Below, piece by piece: positions 43,457 to 53,447 of a DNA stretch of 64,000 nt. The position numbers and the translations under genes were made by a program. The DNA lies in assembly GCF_900109775.1 (NCBI RefSeq), contig NZ_FOAX01000001.1, forward strand, positions 248,001 to 312,000. The letters are read 5' to 3'. Source of the stretch: Pseudoxanthomonas sp. GM95. GTDB lineage: Bacteria > Pseudomonadota > Gammaproteobacteria > Xanthomonadales > Xanthomonadaceae. Within the stretch, counting starts at the first letter, position 1; each line of letters opens with the position of its first letter. The notes under the pieces are model-generated. The model was not told where the DNA came from, searched no databases, and saw only the letters and a program-made list of their open reading frames with translations.

Positions 43457-44651
43457 GACGGGCCACCTTCTGCAGCGGCGCATCGTCTGTATCGCGTGCG
43501 GCGATCAACGCATCGACTTCGGCGAAGACTTCGGCGTTGTGCTGGCCCAGCGACGGCGGATTGCGCGTGATCGGAAAGCCCTCGCCGGAGAACCGCAGCG
43601 GCGAGCCGAACGTGCGCGCGCTGCCGCCGCCGGGCAGGTCGATCTGCGAGATCCAGCCCATGTGTTCCACCTGGGGATCGGCCAGCGCTTCGGAATAGGT
43701 GTTGATCGGCGAGCACGGCACGCCGGCCGCGCGGAAGCGCGCTAGCAGGTCGGCCGCATCGAGCTTGGAGAACACGCGCTCGTCCAGCAGCGCTTTCAGT
43801 TCGCTCTGGTGCTGGGCACGCAATGAGGTCGAGGCGAAGCGCACGTCATCGGCCAGTTCCGGCCAGTCGATCGCCTTGCACGCGGCCTTGAACAGCGCGT
43901 TGTTGCCGGCGGCCATCGCGAACCAGCCGTCGCGCGCCTGGAACGCTTGGTACGGCGCGTTGCGCGGATGGGCCGAACCCAGCTTGCGCGGATCGCGGCC
44001 GCTGCCGAAGTACTCGCTGGTCTGCAGCGCGGCCACGGCCAGCGAGGCGCCGAACATCGATGCGTCGATGTGCGTGCCCTGGCCGCCGGCGCGTGCCTGC
44101 ATCAGCGCTGCGGCGATCGCGTAGGCCGCGTATAGGCCAGTGCAGAAATCCGAGAGCGGCACGCCGCACTTCACCGGCGCGCCGCCTTCTTCGCCGGTCA
44201 CGCTCATGATCCCGCTCATCGCCTGCAGGGTCAGGTCGAAGCCGGCCTCGCGCGAGCGCGGGCCTTCCTGGCCGAAGGCCGAGATCGAGCAGTACACCAG
44301 CGCCGGATTGGCCTGCACAGCGCTGGCGTAATCCAGGCCCAGGCGCTGCATCACGCCAGGACGATTGTTCTCCAGCACCACCTGCGCGCTGTCGATCAGC
44401 GCCTTGGCGCGGGCGTTGTCGGTCGGATCCTTGAGGTCCAGCGTGATCGCGCGCTTGTTGCGGTTGACCGAGGCGAAGTTCTCGCTGAAGCCTTCGGTCA
44501 GCGGCGGCCAGGCACGCATGGAATCGCCGCCGTCCGGGTTCTCGACCTTGATCACGTCCGCGCCCATGTCGGCCAGCAGCATCGAGCAGAACGGGCCGGC
44601 GGCCACGGAGCAGAATTCCACGACGCGCACGCCGGAAAGGGGAAGTTGCAT
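43449..44651 (-). CDS. CaiB/BaiF (family III) CoA-transferase
   Basis: A 400-residue family III CoA-transferase, which moves CoA between acids through an Asp anhydride. Signature segments are GVRVVEFCSVAAGPFCSMLL, ADMGADVIKVENPDGGDSMR, RNKRAITLDLKDP, SISAFGQEGPRSREAGFDLT and SDFCTGLYAAYAIAAALMQA, with the likely catalytic Asp168. The ATG at 44651 has an AAGGAG site 7 bases upstream. It is the first enzyme gene after the IclR-type regulator, 26 bases downstream of it. Donor and acceptor acids are unknown. Confidence 0.93.
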   Translation of the reverse strand: MQLPLSGVRVVEFCSVAAGPFCSMLLADMGADVIKVENPDGGDSMRAWPPLTEGFSENFASVNRNKRAITLDLKDPTDNARAKALIDSAQVVLENNRPGVMQRLGLDYASAVQANPALVYCSISAFGQEGPRSREAGFDLTLQAMSGIMSVTGEEGGAPVKCGVPLSDFCTGLYAAYAIAAALMQARAGGQGTHIDASMFGASLAVAALQTSEYFGSGRDPRKLGSAHPRNAPYQAFQARDGWFAMAAGNNALFKAACKAIDWPELADDVRFASTSLRAQHQSELKALLDERVFSKLDAADLLARFRAAGVPCSPINTYSEALADPQVEHMGWISQIDLPGGGSARTFGSPLRFSGEGFPITRNPPSLGQHNAEVFAEVDALIAARDTDDAPLQKVARHA

Positions 44652-44677
44652 GGGGGACTCCTTGTGCATCGTCAGGC

Positions 44678-45463
44678 TCAGGCCGCGGCGCGATCGCCGG
44701 CCGCGGGAAGGGGTTCGTACCGGGTGCAGCCCATCGCACGCGAGACCTCGCGGGCGGCTTCGACCACGCGCTCGGCGTGCTTGCGTAGCGTGGCCGGGCG
44801 CAGGCGTTCGGCCGGGCCGGAGACGCCGACCGCGGCGATCACCTGGCGCTGCGCGTCCAGGATCACCGCGGCCGCGCCGCATACGCCTTCGCGCCATTCG
44901 CCGCGGTTGATCGCATAGCCCAGTTCGCGCACCTGCTGGGTTTCGGTGAGCAGGGCCTTGCGCCCGGCCAGCGTGCGCGAGGTGGTGCGCTCGAAGGTCT
45001 CCGGCAGCAGGGCCAAGGTGGATTCGTCCTGCCAGGCCAGCATTGCCTTGCCGGTGGCCACCGCGTAGGCCGGCGCGCGGCCGCCGACGCTGGAATAGGC
45101 GCGCACCGGCTGGATGCTCTCGATCTTGTGCAAATAAATCACCTCCAGCCGGTCGAGCACGGCCAGGTGGATGCTCTCCTGGGTCTTGGCCGCCAACGCC
45201 TGCATGGCCGGTTCGGCCAGCTGGCGCACGTCCAGGCGGGCGACCAGCGGGCTGGCCAGTTCGAACAGTTTCAGCGTGCAGGCGTAGGTGCCCTGACGCA
45301 GGCCTTGGTGCACGTAACCAGCCGACACCAGGGTCTGCAGCGTGCGGTGCACGTTGCTCTTGGTCAGGTTGAGTGCGCGGGCGATATCGGAAACGCCCTT
45401 GGGCTGCTCGCTCTGGGCGAGCAGCTCCAACACGTTGAGGCCTTTCAGCAGGGTGGTGTCCAT
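44678..45463 (-). CDS. IclR-family transcriptional regulator
   Basis: A 261-residue IclR regulator. The N-terminal winged HTH (about 5-65: LNVLELLAQSEQPKGVSDIA, LTKSNVHRTLQTLVSAGYVH) is followed by the effector-binding domain (RLEVIYLHKIESIQPVRAYS, GKAMLAWQDESTLALLPETF, AAAVILDAQRQVIAAVGVSG). It is the promoter-proximal gene of the minus-strand operon and divergent from the symporter gene, so it probably controls both directions in response to the substrate or a CoA ester. Effector unknown. Confidence 0.94.
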   Translation of the reverse strand: MDTTLLKGLNVLELLAQSEQPKGVSDIARALNLTKSNVHRTLQTLVSAGYVHQGLRQGTYACTLKLFELASPLVARLDVRQLAEPAMQALAAKTQESIHLAVLDRLEVIYLHKIESIQPVRAYSSVGGRAPAYAVATGKAMLAWQDESTLALLPETFERTTSRTLAGRKALLTETQQVRELGYAINRGEWREGVCGAAAVILDAQRQVIAAVGVSGPAERLRPATLRKHAERVVEAAREVSRAMGCTRYEPLPAAGDRAAA

Positions 45464-45670
45464 CGTTCCAAATACCGGAATGGCGTTTCGAAATACGCTA
45501 CGCCTGACGAAATTTAGCTGTCAACCCACTCTGGCGAGGATCACTTTTTCGACTTTCCACATGCCGAAACGCCATCATTTCGCATGTCAGAACATGCTGC
45601 ACTGCACGTTGACCGGCCTCGAAAGCGTCTGATCTAGTCGTTTCAGGATACAAAACATCGTTCCGAAATG
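45464..45670. promoter_or_regulatory. Repeated TTYCGAAAT-like motifs, candidate IclR operators
   Basis: The divergent intergenic region carries CGTTCCAAATA (45464-45474), CGTTTCGAAATACG (45484-45497), a dyad ATGCCGAAA...ATTTCGCAT (45561-45585) and CGTTCCGAAATG (45659-45670). The related words cluster at both promoter ends of the two divergent transcripts, as expected for operators of the IclR-type protein. The consensus is my reading from four sites. Confidence 0.5.
45495..45524 (-). promoter_or_regulatory. Candidate sigma-70 promoter of the IclR-CoA operon
   Basis: Minus strand TTGACA (45524-45519), an 18-base spacer and TAGCGT (45500-45495). The -10 is imperfect. A TTTCGAAAT motif overlaps it, so autoregulation is plausible. 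Confidence 0.55.
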
Positions 45671-45711
45671 TAGAACACTTTCGCTGGCAGGTTTCTTTGG
45701 AGAACCAGGCA

Positions 45712-47061
45712 ATGTCTGCACAACCCCTCTCGAATGTGAGCAAGCGAGGCTCGGTGTTCCGCGTGGTCAGCGGCAACTTCCTCGAAATGTTCGACTTCAT
45801 GGTCTACGGCTTCTATGCCTCGGCCATCGCCAAGGCCATGTTCCCCAGCGACAACGAGTTCGTGTCGCTGATGCTGTCGCTGATGACCTTCGGCGTCGGC
45901 TTCCTGATGCGTCCGCTGGGCGCGATCGTGCTGGGCGGCTACATCGATCGCCATGGCCGCCGCGCCGGCCTGCTGATGAGCTTAGGGATCATGTCCGCCG
46001 GCGTGCTGCTGATCGCGCTGACGCCCAGCTACGCCACTATCGGCCTGGCCGCGCCGGTCCTGATCGTGGTCGGCCGCCTGCTGCAGGGCTTCTCCGCCGG
46101 CGCCGAATCCGGCGGCGTGTCGGTCTATCTGGCCGAGATCGCCACGCCGGGCAAGCGCGGTTTCTACGTGAGCTGGCAGTCGGCCAGCCAGCAGGTGGCG
46201 GTGGTATTCGCCGCGATCATCGGCGTGGGCCTGCGCTTCACCCTGAGCGAAGACCAGATGCAGGCCTGGGGCTGGCGCGTGCCGTTCCTGATCGGCTGCC
46301 TGATCGTGCCGTTCCTGTTCTTCATCCGCCGCTCGCTGCAGGAAACCGAGGATTTCAAGCAGCGCGCGGCCACGACCAAGCGGCCGTCGCTGCGCGAGGT
46401 CTACGGCGCACTGGCGCGCGACTGGCGCATCGTGCTGCTGGCGGTGTTCCTGGTGACGCTGACCAGCGTGATGTTCTACCTGATCACGGCCTACACGCCG
46501 ACCTTCGGCAAGCGCGAGCTGGGCCTGACCGACATGGACAGCTTCGTCTGCACCGTGGCCGTGGGCATCGCCAACTTCATCTGGATCCCGCTGATGGGCT
46601 CGCTGTCCGACCGGGTCGGGCGCTTCCGGGTGCTGCTGGTGTTCTCGGCGCTGATCGCGCTGACCGCATATCCGGCGATGCTGTGGCTGGTGGCCGAGCC
46701 GTCGTTCGGCCGTCTGTTGGCGACATTGATGTGGTTCTCGTTCCTGTACGGCGGCTACCAGGGGGTGATGGTGGTGACGCTGACCGAGATCATGCCGGCC
46801 AACGTCCGTGCGACCGGCTTTTCGCTGGCTTACAGCCTGGCCCAGGCGATCTTCGGCGGGTTTACCCCGGCGATTTCGACCTGGCTGATCCAGTCCACCG
46901 GCAACAAGGCCATGCCCGGCGCGTGGCTGGCGGCCTCCGCCGTGGTGGCAGTCCTAGGCGCGGTGCTGCTGTACCGCCGCGGGGCGTTCTCCGACGATTT
47001 GGCTATACGGGCATCCGGGCGCACCCGCGTACAGTCGCGCCTGCATTCATCACATGGCTGA
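45712..47061 (+). CDS. Metabolite:H+ symporter, MFS (MHS family, citrate/tricarballylate-transporter-like)
   Basis: A 449-residue 12-helix major facilitator of the metabolite:H+ symporter group. Typical segments are FRVVSGNFLEMFDFMVYGFY, RPLGAIVLGGYIDRHGRRAG, RLLQGFSAGAESGGVSVYLA and MGSLSDRVGRFRVLLVFSAL. The resemblance is to CitA and TcuC-type transporters of di- and tricarboxylates, so the cargo is probably a carboxylate used by the divergent CoA operon. I chose the ATG at 45712; a TTG 15 bases upstream is possible. Confidence 0.92.
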   Translation: MSAQPLSNVSKRGSVFRVVSGNFLEMFDFMVYGFYASAIAKAMFPSDNEFVSLMLSLMTFGVGFLMRPLGAIVLGGYIDRHGRRAGLLMSLGIMSAGVLLIALTPSYATIGLAAPVLIVVGRLLQGFSAGAESGGVSVYLAEIATPGKRGFYVSWQSASQQVAVVFAAIIGVGLRFTLSEDQMQAWGWRVPFLIGCLIVPFLFFIRRSLQETEDFKQRAATTKRPSLREVYGALARDWRIVLLAVFLVTLTSVMFYLITAYTPTFGKRELGLTDMDSFVCTVAVGIANFIWIPLMGSLSDRVGRFRVLLVFSALIALTAYPAMLWLVAEPSFGRLLATLMWFSFLYGGYQGVMVVTLTEIMPANVRATGFSLAYSLAQAIFGGFTPAISTWLIQSTGNKAMPGAWLAASAVVAVLGAVLLYRRGAFSDDLAIRASGRTRVQSRLHSSHG

Positions 47062-47135
47062 CACAGCCGTCACTAAAAGATGCCGCGCCCGCAGCCACCG
47101 CGGGCACGGCATTTGAATTGAAAACGGGAGAGAAC

Positions 47136-48260
47136 ATGAAGCGGACATTGCTCAGCGCAAGTCTGTTGTGCATCGCAGGCACCGCCGCGGCGGCCGATTG
47201 GCCGACGTCATACAAATTCGATAATGGCGGTCAGCTGGCCATCACGGGCAACTTTGCCTATGACCAGAACCACTTCAGCGGTGACGATGCCCGCTTCGAG
47301 AACGCGGATGACATGCGTCGCAAGGAGTTCGGCGCGACGTACAAGCTCGATGGCGTCTTCGATGCAATGGCGTACTACGATTTCCAGGCCGAGGTCTGGC
47401 TGGACATCTACATGCGCTTCCAGACCAAGGCCTGGTTCGGCAAGGACTACGGCGCGATCCGTGTCGGTTATATCAAGACGCCGGTCGGGCTTGATTCGGT
47501 TGGCTCCTCACGCTCGATCTCTTTCCTCGAAGCGCCACTGGCCACGCAGGCCATCTATGAGGGTCGCCGCACCGGCGTGGAGTGGGCGCTGACCCGCAAG
47601 ACCTGGAACCTGCAGCTGCAGGGTTTTGCCGGCGGCACCCCGGAAGGGACCAACCACGGCACCACCATGGCCGGCCACTTCACCTGGACGCCGCATAAGG
47701 CCGAAGGCGACGTGATCCACCTGGGCGTGGGTTACTCGGTCGAAAATCCGGATACGACCTCCCAGCGCGTGCGCGCCAAGATCGAAGCGGGCCTGACCGA
47801 TACGCGCCTGATCGACAGCGGCGCGCTGCCGGGCACCAGCCATATCGAACGCGGTGGCCTGGAATTCATCCGCATCGCCGGCCCGTTCACCGTGCTGGCC
47901 GAGCACCTGGAAGAAAACGTCGCCCGCGGCGACGGTTTCGACGACTTCCACGCGCAGGGCAACACCGTGTACGGCAGCTGGGTCGTCACCGGCGAATCGC
48001 GTGCCTACACCGGCACCCTGGGCAACGTGACGCCGAAGGGCCCGGCCGGCGCACTGGAACTGCTGCTGCGCTACAGCGACCTGGACCTCAACGACGGCAA
48101 CATCCAGGGTGGCTACCAGCACGACTGGACCGTGGGCGCGAACTACTACTTCAGCAAGCACTTCAAGGTGCAGGCCAACTACATCAAGGCCAGCAGCCGC
48201 CGTGCCGGGGTGACGATCGAGCCGGACGCGGTCGAGATGCGCGCGCAGGTCATGTTCTGA
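47136..48260 (+). CDS. OprP/OprO-type outer-membrane porin
   Basis: A 374-residue precursor with a signal peptide (MKRTLLSASLLCIAGTAAAA) and a phosphate-selective-porin-like beta barrel. Alternating strands include QLAITGNFAYDQNHFSGDDA, FGKDYGAIRVGYIKTPVGLD and VLAEHLEENVARGDGF, and the C terminus ends in VEMRAQVMF with terminal Phe. It follows the symporter gene after 74 bases and is probably in the same transcript, supplying outer-membrane entry for an anionic substrate (inference). A GGGAG ribosome site is present. Confidence 0.9.
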   Translation: MKRTLLSASLLCIAGTAAAADWPTSYKFDNGGQLAITGNFAYDQNHFSGDDARFENADDMRRKEFGATYKLDGVFDAMAYYDFQAEVWLDIYMRFQTKAWFGKDYGAIRVGYIKTPVGLDSVGSSRSISFLEAPLATQAIYEGRRTGVEWALTRKTWNLQLQGFAGGTPEGTNHGTTMAGHFTWTPHKAEGDVIHLGVGYSVENPDTTSQRVRAKIEAGLTDTRLIDSGALPGTSHIERGGLEFIRIAGPFTVLAEHLEENVARGDGFDDFHAQGNTVYGSWVVTGESRAYTGTLGNVTPKGPAGALELLLRYSDLDLNDGNIQGGYQHDWTVGANYYFSKHFKVQANYIKASSRRAGVTIEPDAVEMRAQVMF

Positions 48261-48285
48261 TCTGACGCATTGCCGCGTGCAACAC

Positions 48286-48317
48286 AAAAAGGCAGGCCCT
48301 GCGGGGCCTGCCTTTTT
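48286..48317. terminator. Bidirectional rho-independent terminator
   Basis: A perfect 14-bp stem AAAAAGGCAGGCCC/GGGCCTGCCTTTTT with a TGCG loop, giving T-runs in both directions. It serves the porin gene (plus) and the convergent glycosyltransferase gene (minus). Confidence 0.95.
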
Positions 48318-48331
48318 CATTGTGCGGATGC

Positions 48332-49354
48332 TTAGTGCGAGGGTTCCATGGCGCGACGCGCGCGTCGTCGATCGAGCAGGCGCGTGGACAGGTGGCGCAG
48401 CTTGATGGTGGTCGAACGTGCGGTGTAGCGCCACACCACCGGCAGCGCGAACAGGCCCAGTAGCGCATGCACGCGCCCGCGGTACAGGTCGGTCTTGAGC
48501 TGTTCGAAACGCTCCAGGCCGCGCGCGCCGGACTTGCAGCGCACCAGTTCGCGCCTGACCACCGGCGACAGGCGTCCGCCATAGCGTTGCAGTAGCTGGT
48601 CGATGTTGCGCAGCACCGGCTTCAGGTTGAGCACGGTGCGCGAGTGCGGCGAGCGCGTGGCGGAGTAATCGCTGTAGGCCAGCGTGTAGACGTAATAGGC
48701 CTGCGGCACCAGCGCCGCACGCGCGCCTTCCAGCAGGCAGCGGATGTGCAGGTCGAAGTCCTCGCCGATCTTGCAGGCTGGGTCGTAGCGCAGCCCGTGC
48801 TGGGTGAGGAAATCGCGACGGATCATCGGCTTGATCAGCGGGGAATACGTCCCGCGATGGCCAGACAGGATTTCGCGCAGGCTCGGGATGTTGTTGGCGC
48901 GCTTGAGGAAGGTCAGCGCATCCATGGCCTTGAGCTGCGCGGTGGGGTTGAAGGCCGTTGCACCGACATGGCGACCCAGGTGCAGGTCGAGCAGCACCTG
49001 GTTGTCGCCCACCACATCGAGCTGCTGCGCTTCGGCCTGCTGGACCAGGTGTTCGAGCCGCTCGGGCAGGAAGATGTCATCGGCATCGAGGAAGGCGATG
49101 TAGCGTCCGCGGGCCTGGTCGATGCCGGTGTTACGGGCGACGGCGACGCCGCCGTTTTTTTCCTGCCTGAGCAGGCGGATCTCGGCGCCTTCGGCGATCA
49201 GCGCTTCGACCGTGGCGATGGTGTCGTCGGTGGACGCGTCATCGACCACCAGGATCTCCAGATCGGTCAGGGTCTGCTGCTGGATCGAAGCGACGCTGCG
49301 ATGGATGAAGGCGGCCGCGTTGTAGGCAGGGATGACGATCGAGACGAGGGGCAT
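48332..49354 (-). CDS. Family 2 glycosyltransferase
   Basis: A 340-residue inverting GT-A glycosyltransferase. Recognisable are the nucleotide-binding start MPLVSIVIPAYNAAAFIHRS, LEILVVDDASTDDT, NGGVAVARNTGIDQARGRYI and the metal-binding FLDADD. A helical C-terminal part lacks membrane segments apart from a short hydrophobic stretch (HALLGLFALPVVW). It follows the flippase gene after 15 bases, so the pair probably acts on one surface glycan. The sugar and acceptor are unknown. Confidence 0.92.
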   Translation of the reverse strand: MPLVSIVIPAYNAAAFIHRSVASIQQQTLTDLEILVVDDASTDDTIATVEALIAEGAEIRLLRQEKNGGVAVARNTGIDQARGRYIAFLDADDIFLPERLEHLVQQAEAQQLDVVGDNQVLLDLHLGRHVGATAFNPTAQLKAMDALTFLKRANNIPSLREILSGHRGTYSPLIKPMIRRDFLTQHGLRYDPACKIGEDFDLHIRCLLEGARAALVPQAYYVYTLAYSDYSATRSPHSRTVLNLKPVLRNIDQLLQRYGGRLSPVVRRELVRCKSGARGLERFEQLKTDLYRGRVHALLGLFALPVVWRYTARSTTIKLRHLSTRLLDRRRARRAMEPSH

Positions 49355-49369
49355 AAGTGCTGGGGTTCC

Positions 49370-50893
49370 CTATGCGTGCGGAAGGGGTTTTCGAACCAGG
49401 TAACTGCGCAGCAGCGAGCTGCCCGCCGCTGCGCCGGCCATGACGCACAGGCCCATCGCGCCCAGCGCCAGGAAGATCTCGACACGGTTCAACTGCATGA
49501 CGGCGTCGCGCGACAGCACGACTACCAGCGCGAGCATCAGCGCCGCGCCCACCGCCACCGGCAACAAATCGCGCTGCAGCCACGGGCGATACAGGCCGGG
49601 CGTGAGCCGGCGCTGCACCAGCGGCGGATAGGAGATGAAGGTCAACGCCTGCAGCACGCACCACACCACCGCGGTGCCCATCGCGCCGAAGCGGTACGCC
49701 GCCAGCACGATGAGCGGCGTGCCGATCACCGCCTGCAGCGTGGACACCCGGATGTTCAGCGCCAGGTCTCCGTAGGCGTATTGCAGGTAGTACTGGTAGG
49801 AGGTGAAGGTGAGGAAGGTATTGCCGACCATGTACCAGCACAGGATCGACGCTGCCCAGGTGGCCGCGGCCAGGTCGCCGGTCCAGGCATACATCAGCTC
49901 CCGGCCGAACACCGCGACCATGCCGGTCAGGGGGATCATCACCACGGCGGTGAGCTGGGTGGCATGGCGGAACAGGCGCCGCAGCTGTTCGGTCTCGCCG
50001 CGCGAGTGCAGGTAGGTCAGGCGCGGGATCAGCGCATTGCTGATCGGCGAAGCGGCCAGCATCACCGCACCGGACAGGGCGGTGACCAGCGAGAAGTATC
50101 CGTACTGTGCCAGCGGCAACAGCCCGGACAGCAGCAGCCGGTCCAGCTGCGACAGCAGCATCCACAACACCGAGGTGTAGGCCACGCCCAGGCCAAAGGG
50201 CAGGGCGGCGCGCAGTTCCTGCCGGGCAAAGGCCAGGCCGATGCGCGTGGCCGTCGGCGGGAACACGCGATAGCAGCGTCGCGCCAGGATCAGCGGCTCC
50301 AGCACGCCCAGCACCAGCTGGAACAGGAAGAACGCCAGTGGGGTCGGACTCACGAAGACCAGCACCGCCAGCGAACCCAGCGCTTTCGCCAAGGCCAAAA
50401 CCGTGTTGATCGCGTTGAGCGAGACCTGTGCTTCCATCCCGTTGAGCGCGGTGCGGTAGATCGAGGCGAAGAACCTCAGTCCGATCATCCAGCCCATCAG
50501 CATCACGCACTGGCTGACCTGCGCCGGGTCCAGTGCCTGCACCTTGAACCAGTGCGCGGCCAGCAGCGGGCTGGCCAGGGTGATCGCCAGCCCGGTGGCC
50601 AGGGCGATACCGGCGAAGATCAGCTCGACGCTGCGCAGGACCCGGCGAAAGTCGTCGAACCCGGCCGGAAGCGCCCGGGCCCGGGCGACCTCGCGGTTGA
50701 GCATCGGCGACAGGCCCACGTCCAGCAGTCCCAGCCACAGCTGCAGGACCACGAAAAAACCGACCAGCCCGTACGCCTCGGCCCCGAGATACTGGAGATA
50801 AACCGGCACGAAGACGATGCCGACCAGGGTCGACACGCCTTGCCCAAGGACATTGGCCAGTGCGTTCAAGCGCACGGAGGGGGAATGGGTCAT
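49370..50893 (-). CDS. Oligosaccharide/polysaccharide flippase-like membrane protein (MOP superfamily)
   Basis: A 507-residue integral membrane protein with about 12-14 hydrophobic helices, of the Wzx/RfbX type. Features are LGQGVSTLVGIVFVPVYLQY near the start, GLVGFFVVLQLWLGLLDVGL with MLNREVARAR, and SQLDRLLLSGLLPLAQYGYF in the middle. Such proteins move lipid-linked sugars across the inner membrane. It lies in an isolated two-gene unit with the glycosyltransferase; no polymerase or ligase is nearby. Confidence 0.88.
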   Translation of the reverse strand: MTHSPSVRLNALANVLGQGVSTLVGIVFVPVYLQYLGAEAYGLVGFFVVLQLWLGLLDVGLSPMLNREVARARALPAGFDDFRRVLRSVELIFAGIALATGLAITLASPLLAAHWFKVQALDPAQVSQCVMLMGWMIGLRFFASIYRTALNGMEAQVSLNAINTVLALAKALGSLAVLVFVSPTPLAFFLFQLVLGVLEPLILARRCYRVFPPTATRIGLAFARQELRAALPFGLGVAYTSVLWMLLSQLDRLLLSGLLPLAQYGYFSLVTALSGAVMLAASPISNALIPRLTYLHSRGETEQLRRLFRHATQLTAVVMIPLTGMVAVFGRELMYAWTGDLAAATWAASILCWYMVGNTFLTFTSYQYYLQYAYGDLALNIRVSTLQAVIGTPLIVLAAYRFGAMGTAVVWCVLQALTFISYPPLVQRRLTPGLYRPWLQRDLLPVAVGAALMLALVVVLSRDAVMQLNRVEIFLALGAMGLCVMAGAAAGSSLLRSYLVRKPLPHA

Positions 50894-51059
50894 GTCCGGC
50901 CGGGGGATGCCTGCACGTTGTGTTCGAAAGGGCTAACGTCATGCCCGGCCGTTTCAGGACGTCCGGAAGCGCGCGGATGCGCCTGTCTGACAGGACTGAC
51001 ACGGTCCGGTCAGCCGCCGGGATCCCCGGTGGTGCTTGATCTCCCAGGGGCGGCCAAAC

Positions 51060-51083
51060 AAAAAGGCGGCCTCGTGGCCGCCT
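51060..51083 (-). terminator. Rho-independent terminator after the PfkB kinase gene
   Basis: An 8-bp perfect stem AGGCGGCC/GGCCGCCT with a four-base loop; on the minus strand it is followed by TTTTTGTTT. It lies 25 bases after the kinase stop codon. Confidence 0.92.
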
Positions 51084-51107
51084 CTCGTGACTGCAGTGGG
51101 CCGCGCC

Positions 51108-52040
51108 TTACAGCGCGTAGCCGAACTGCTGCTTGAACTGGTCGTTGAACTCGTCGAAGTCGAAGCGCTGGTTCTGGGTGCCCGGATGCTCGACCTTGAG
51201 CGCGCCCATCAGGTTGCCCATGCGGCCGATGGTCAGCCAGTCGCAGCCCTTTTCGATGCCGAAGATCAGGCCGGCGCGGAACGCGTCGCCGCAGCCGGTC
51301 GGATCGACCACGCGGCGCTCGTGGGCCGGCGGCACGTCGTAGGTCTTGCCCGGCGTGTGCACCAGCGCGCCCTTGGGGCCCTGGGTGGTGATGTAGGCCT
51401 TGACCCGGCTGACGATGGCTTTCTCGTCCCATCCGGTGCGCTCCTGCAGCAGGTTGGACTCGTAGTCGTTGACCACCACGTAGTCGGCCTGCTCGATGAA
51501 GGTGCGCAGCTCCGGGCCGTTGAACAGCGGCATGGCCTGGCCCGGGTCGAAGATGAAGGGCACGCCGCCGGCGGCGAATTCCTCGGCGTTCTGGATCATG
51601 CCTTCGCGCCCGTCCGGGCCGACCAGGCCCAGGGTCACGCCCGGCACGTCCTTCACGTGGTTCTCGTAGCTGCGCATCATCGCGCCGGGATGGAAGGCGG
51701 TGATCTGGTTGTTGTCGTGGTCGGTGGTGATGAAGGCCTGCGGGGTGAACAGTTCCTCGATCACCTTCACGCGCGACAGGTCGATGCCCAGGGTTTCGAA
51801 ATGCTCGCGGTACGGGCCGAAATCCTGGCCCACAGTGCCCATCGGGATCGGGTTGCCGCCCAGCAGATGCAGGTTGTAGGCGATGTTGCCGGCGCAGCCG
51901 CCGAACTCGCGGCGCATGCGCGGGACCAGGAACGACACATTCAGGATGTGCACCTTGTCCGGCAGGATGTGGTTCTTGAACTGGTCCGGGAACACCATGA
52001 TGGTGTCGTAGGCGAGGGAACCACAGATCAGTGCGGACAT
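51108..52040 (-). CDS. PfkB-family carbohydrate/nucleoside kinase (adenosine-kinase-like)
   Basis: A 310-residue ribokinase-fold kinase. It starts MSALICGSLAYDTIMVFPDQ, has the PfkB N-terminal motif region REFGGCAGNIAYNLHLLGGN, the motif VVNDYESNLL, and the C-terminal ATP/catalytic motif RRVVDPTGCGDAFRAGLIFG with its catalytic Asp. In xanthomonads this gene next to mreB is usually labelled adenosine or carbohydrate kinase; the true substrate cannot be told here. It is divergent from mreB, with 294 bases between them. Confidence 0.9.
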   Translation of the reverse strand: MSALICGSLAYDTIMVFPDQFKNHILPDKVHILNVSFLVPRMRREFGGCAGNIAYNLHLLGGNPIPMGTVGQDFGPYREHFETLGIDLSRVKVIEELFTPQAFITTDHDNNQITAFHPGAMMRSYENHVKDVPGVTLGLVGPDGREGMIQNAEEFAAGGVPFIFDPGQAMPLFNGPELRTFIEQADYVVVNDYESNLLQERTGWDEKAIVSRVKAYITTQGPKGALVHTPGKTYDVPPAHERRVVDPTGCGDAFRAGLIFGIEKGCDWLTIGRMGNLMGALKVEHPGTQNQRFDFDEFNDQFKQQFGYAL

Positions 52041-52259
52041 GGCGGCCTTGGCAGGGGTGGCGCAGCCTCCGGCGTGCCGATCGCACGCCAGGGGACGTTG
52101 AAGGAGTGCCGACGCAAGCCGGCAAGAGTTGCCAAGGTTACCGGCTGATGCCGGACAGGGCCAGCCGAGCAGTCGGTCCCAACCCCGTCGCGACCCAGCT
52201 GAAAGGCTTGTTCATGCTGCGATTTTCCTTGTATGCCGCAAGGGGGGTTGCTAGGCTAG

Positions 52260-53381
<1,122 letters not shown>

Positions 53382-53447
53382 CGGCGCCGGACGCCGCGGC
53401 AAGGGGCAGGGAACGCGGGCCCCTTCCGCCGCAGGCCGGGGTGCTGC

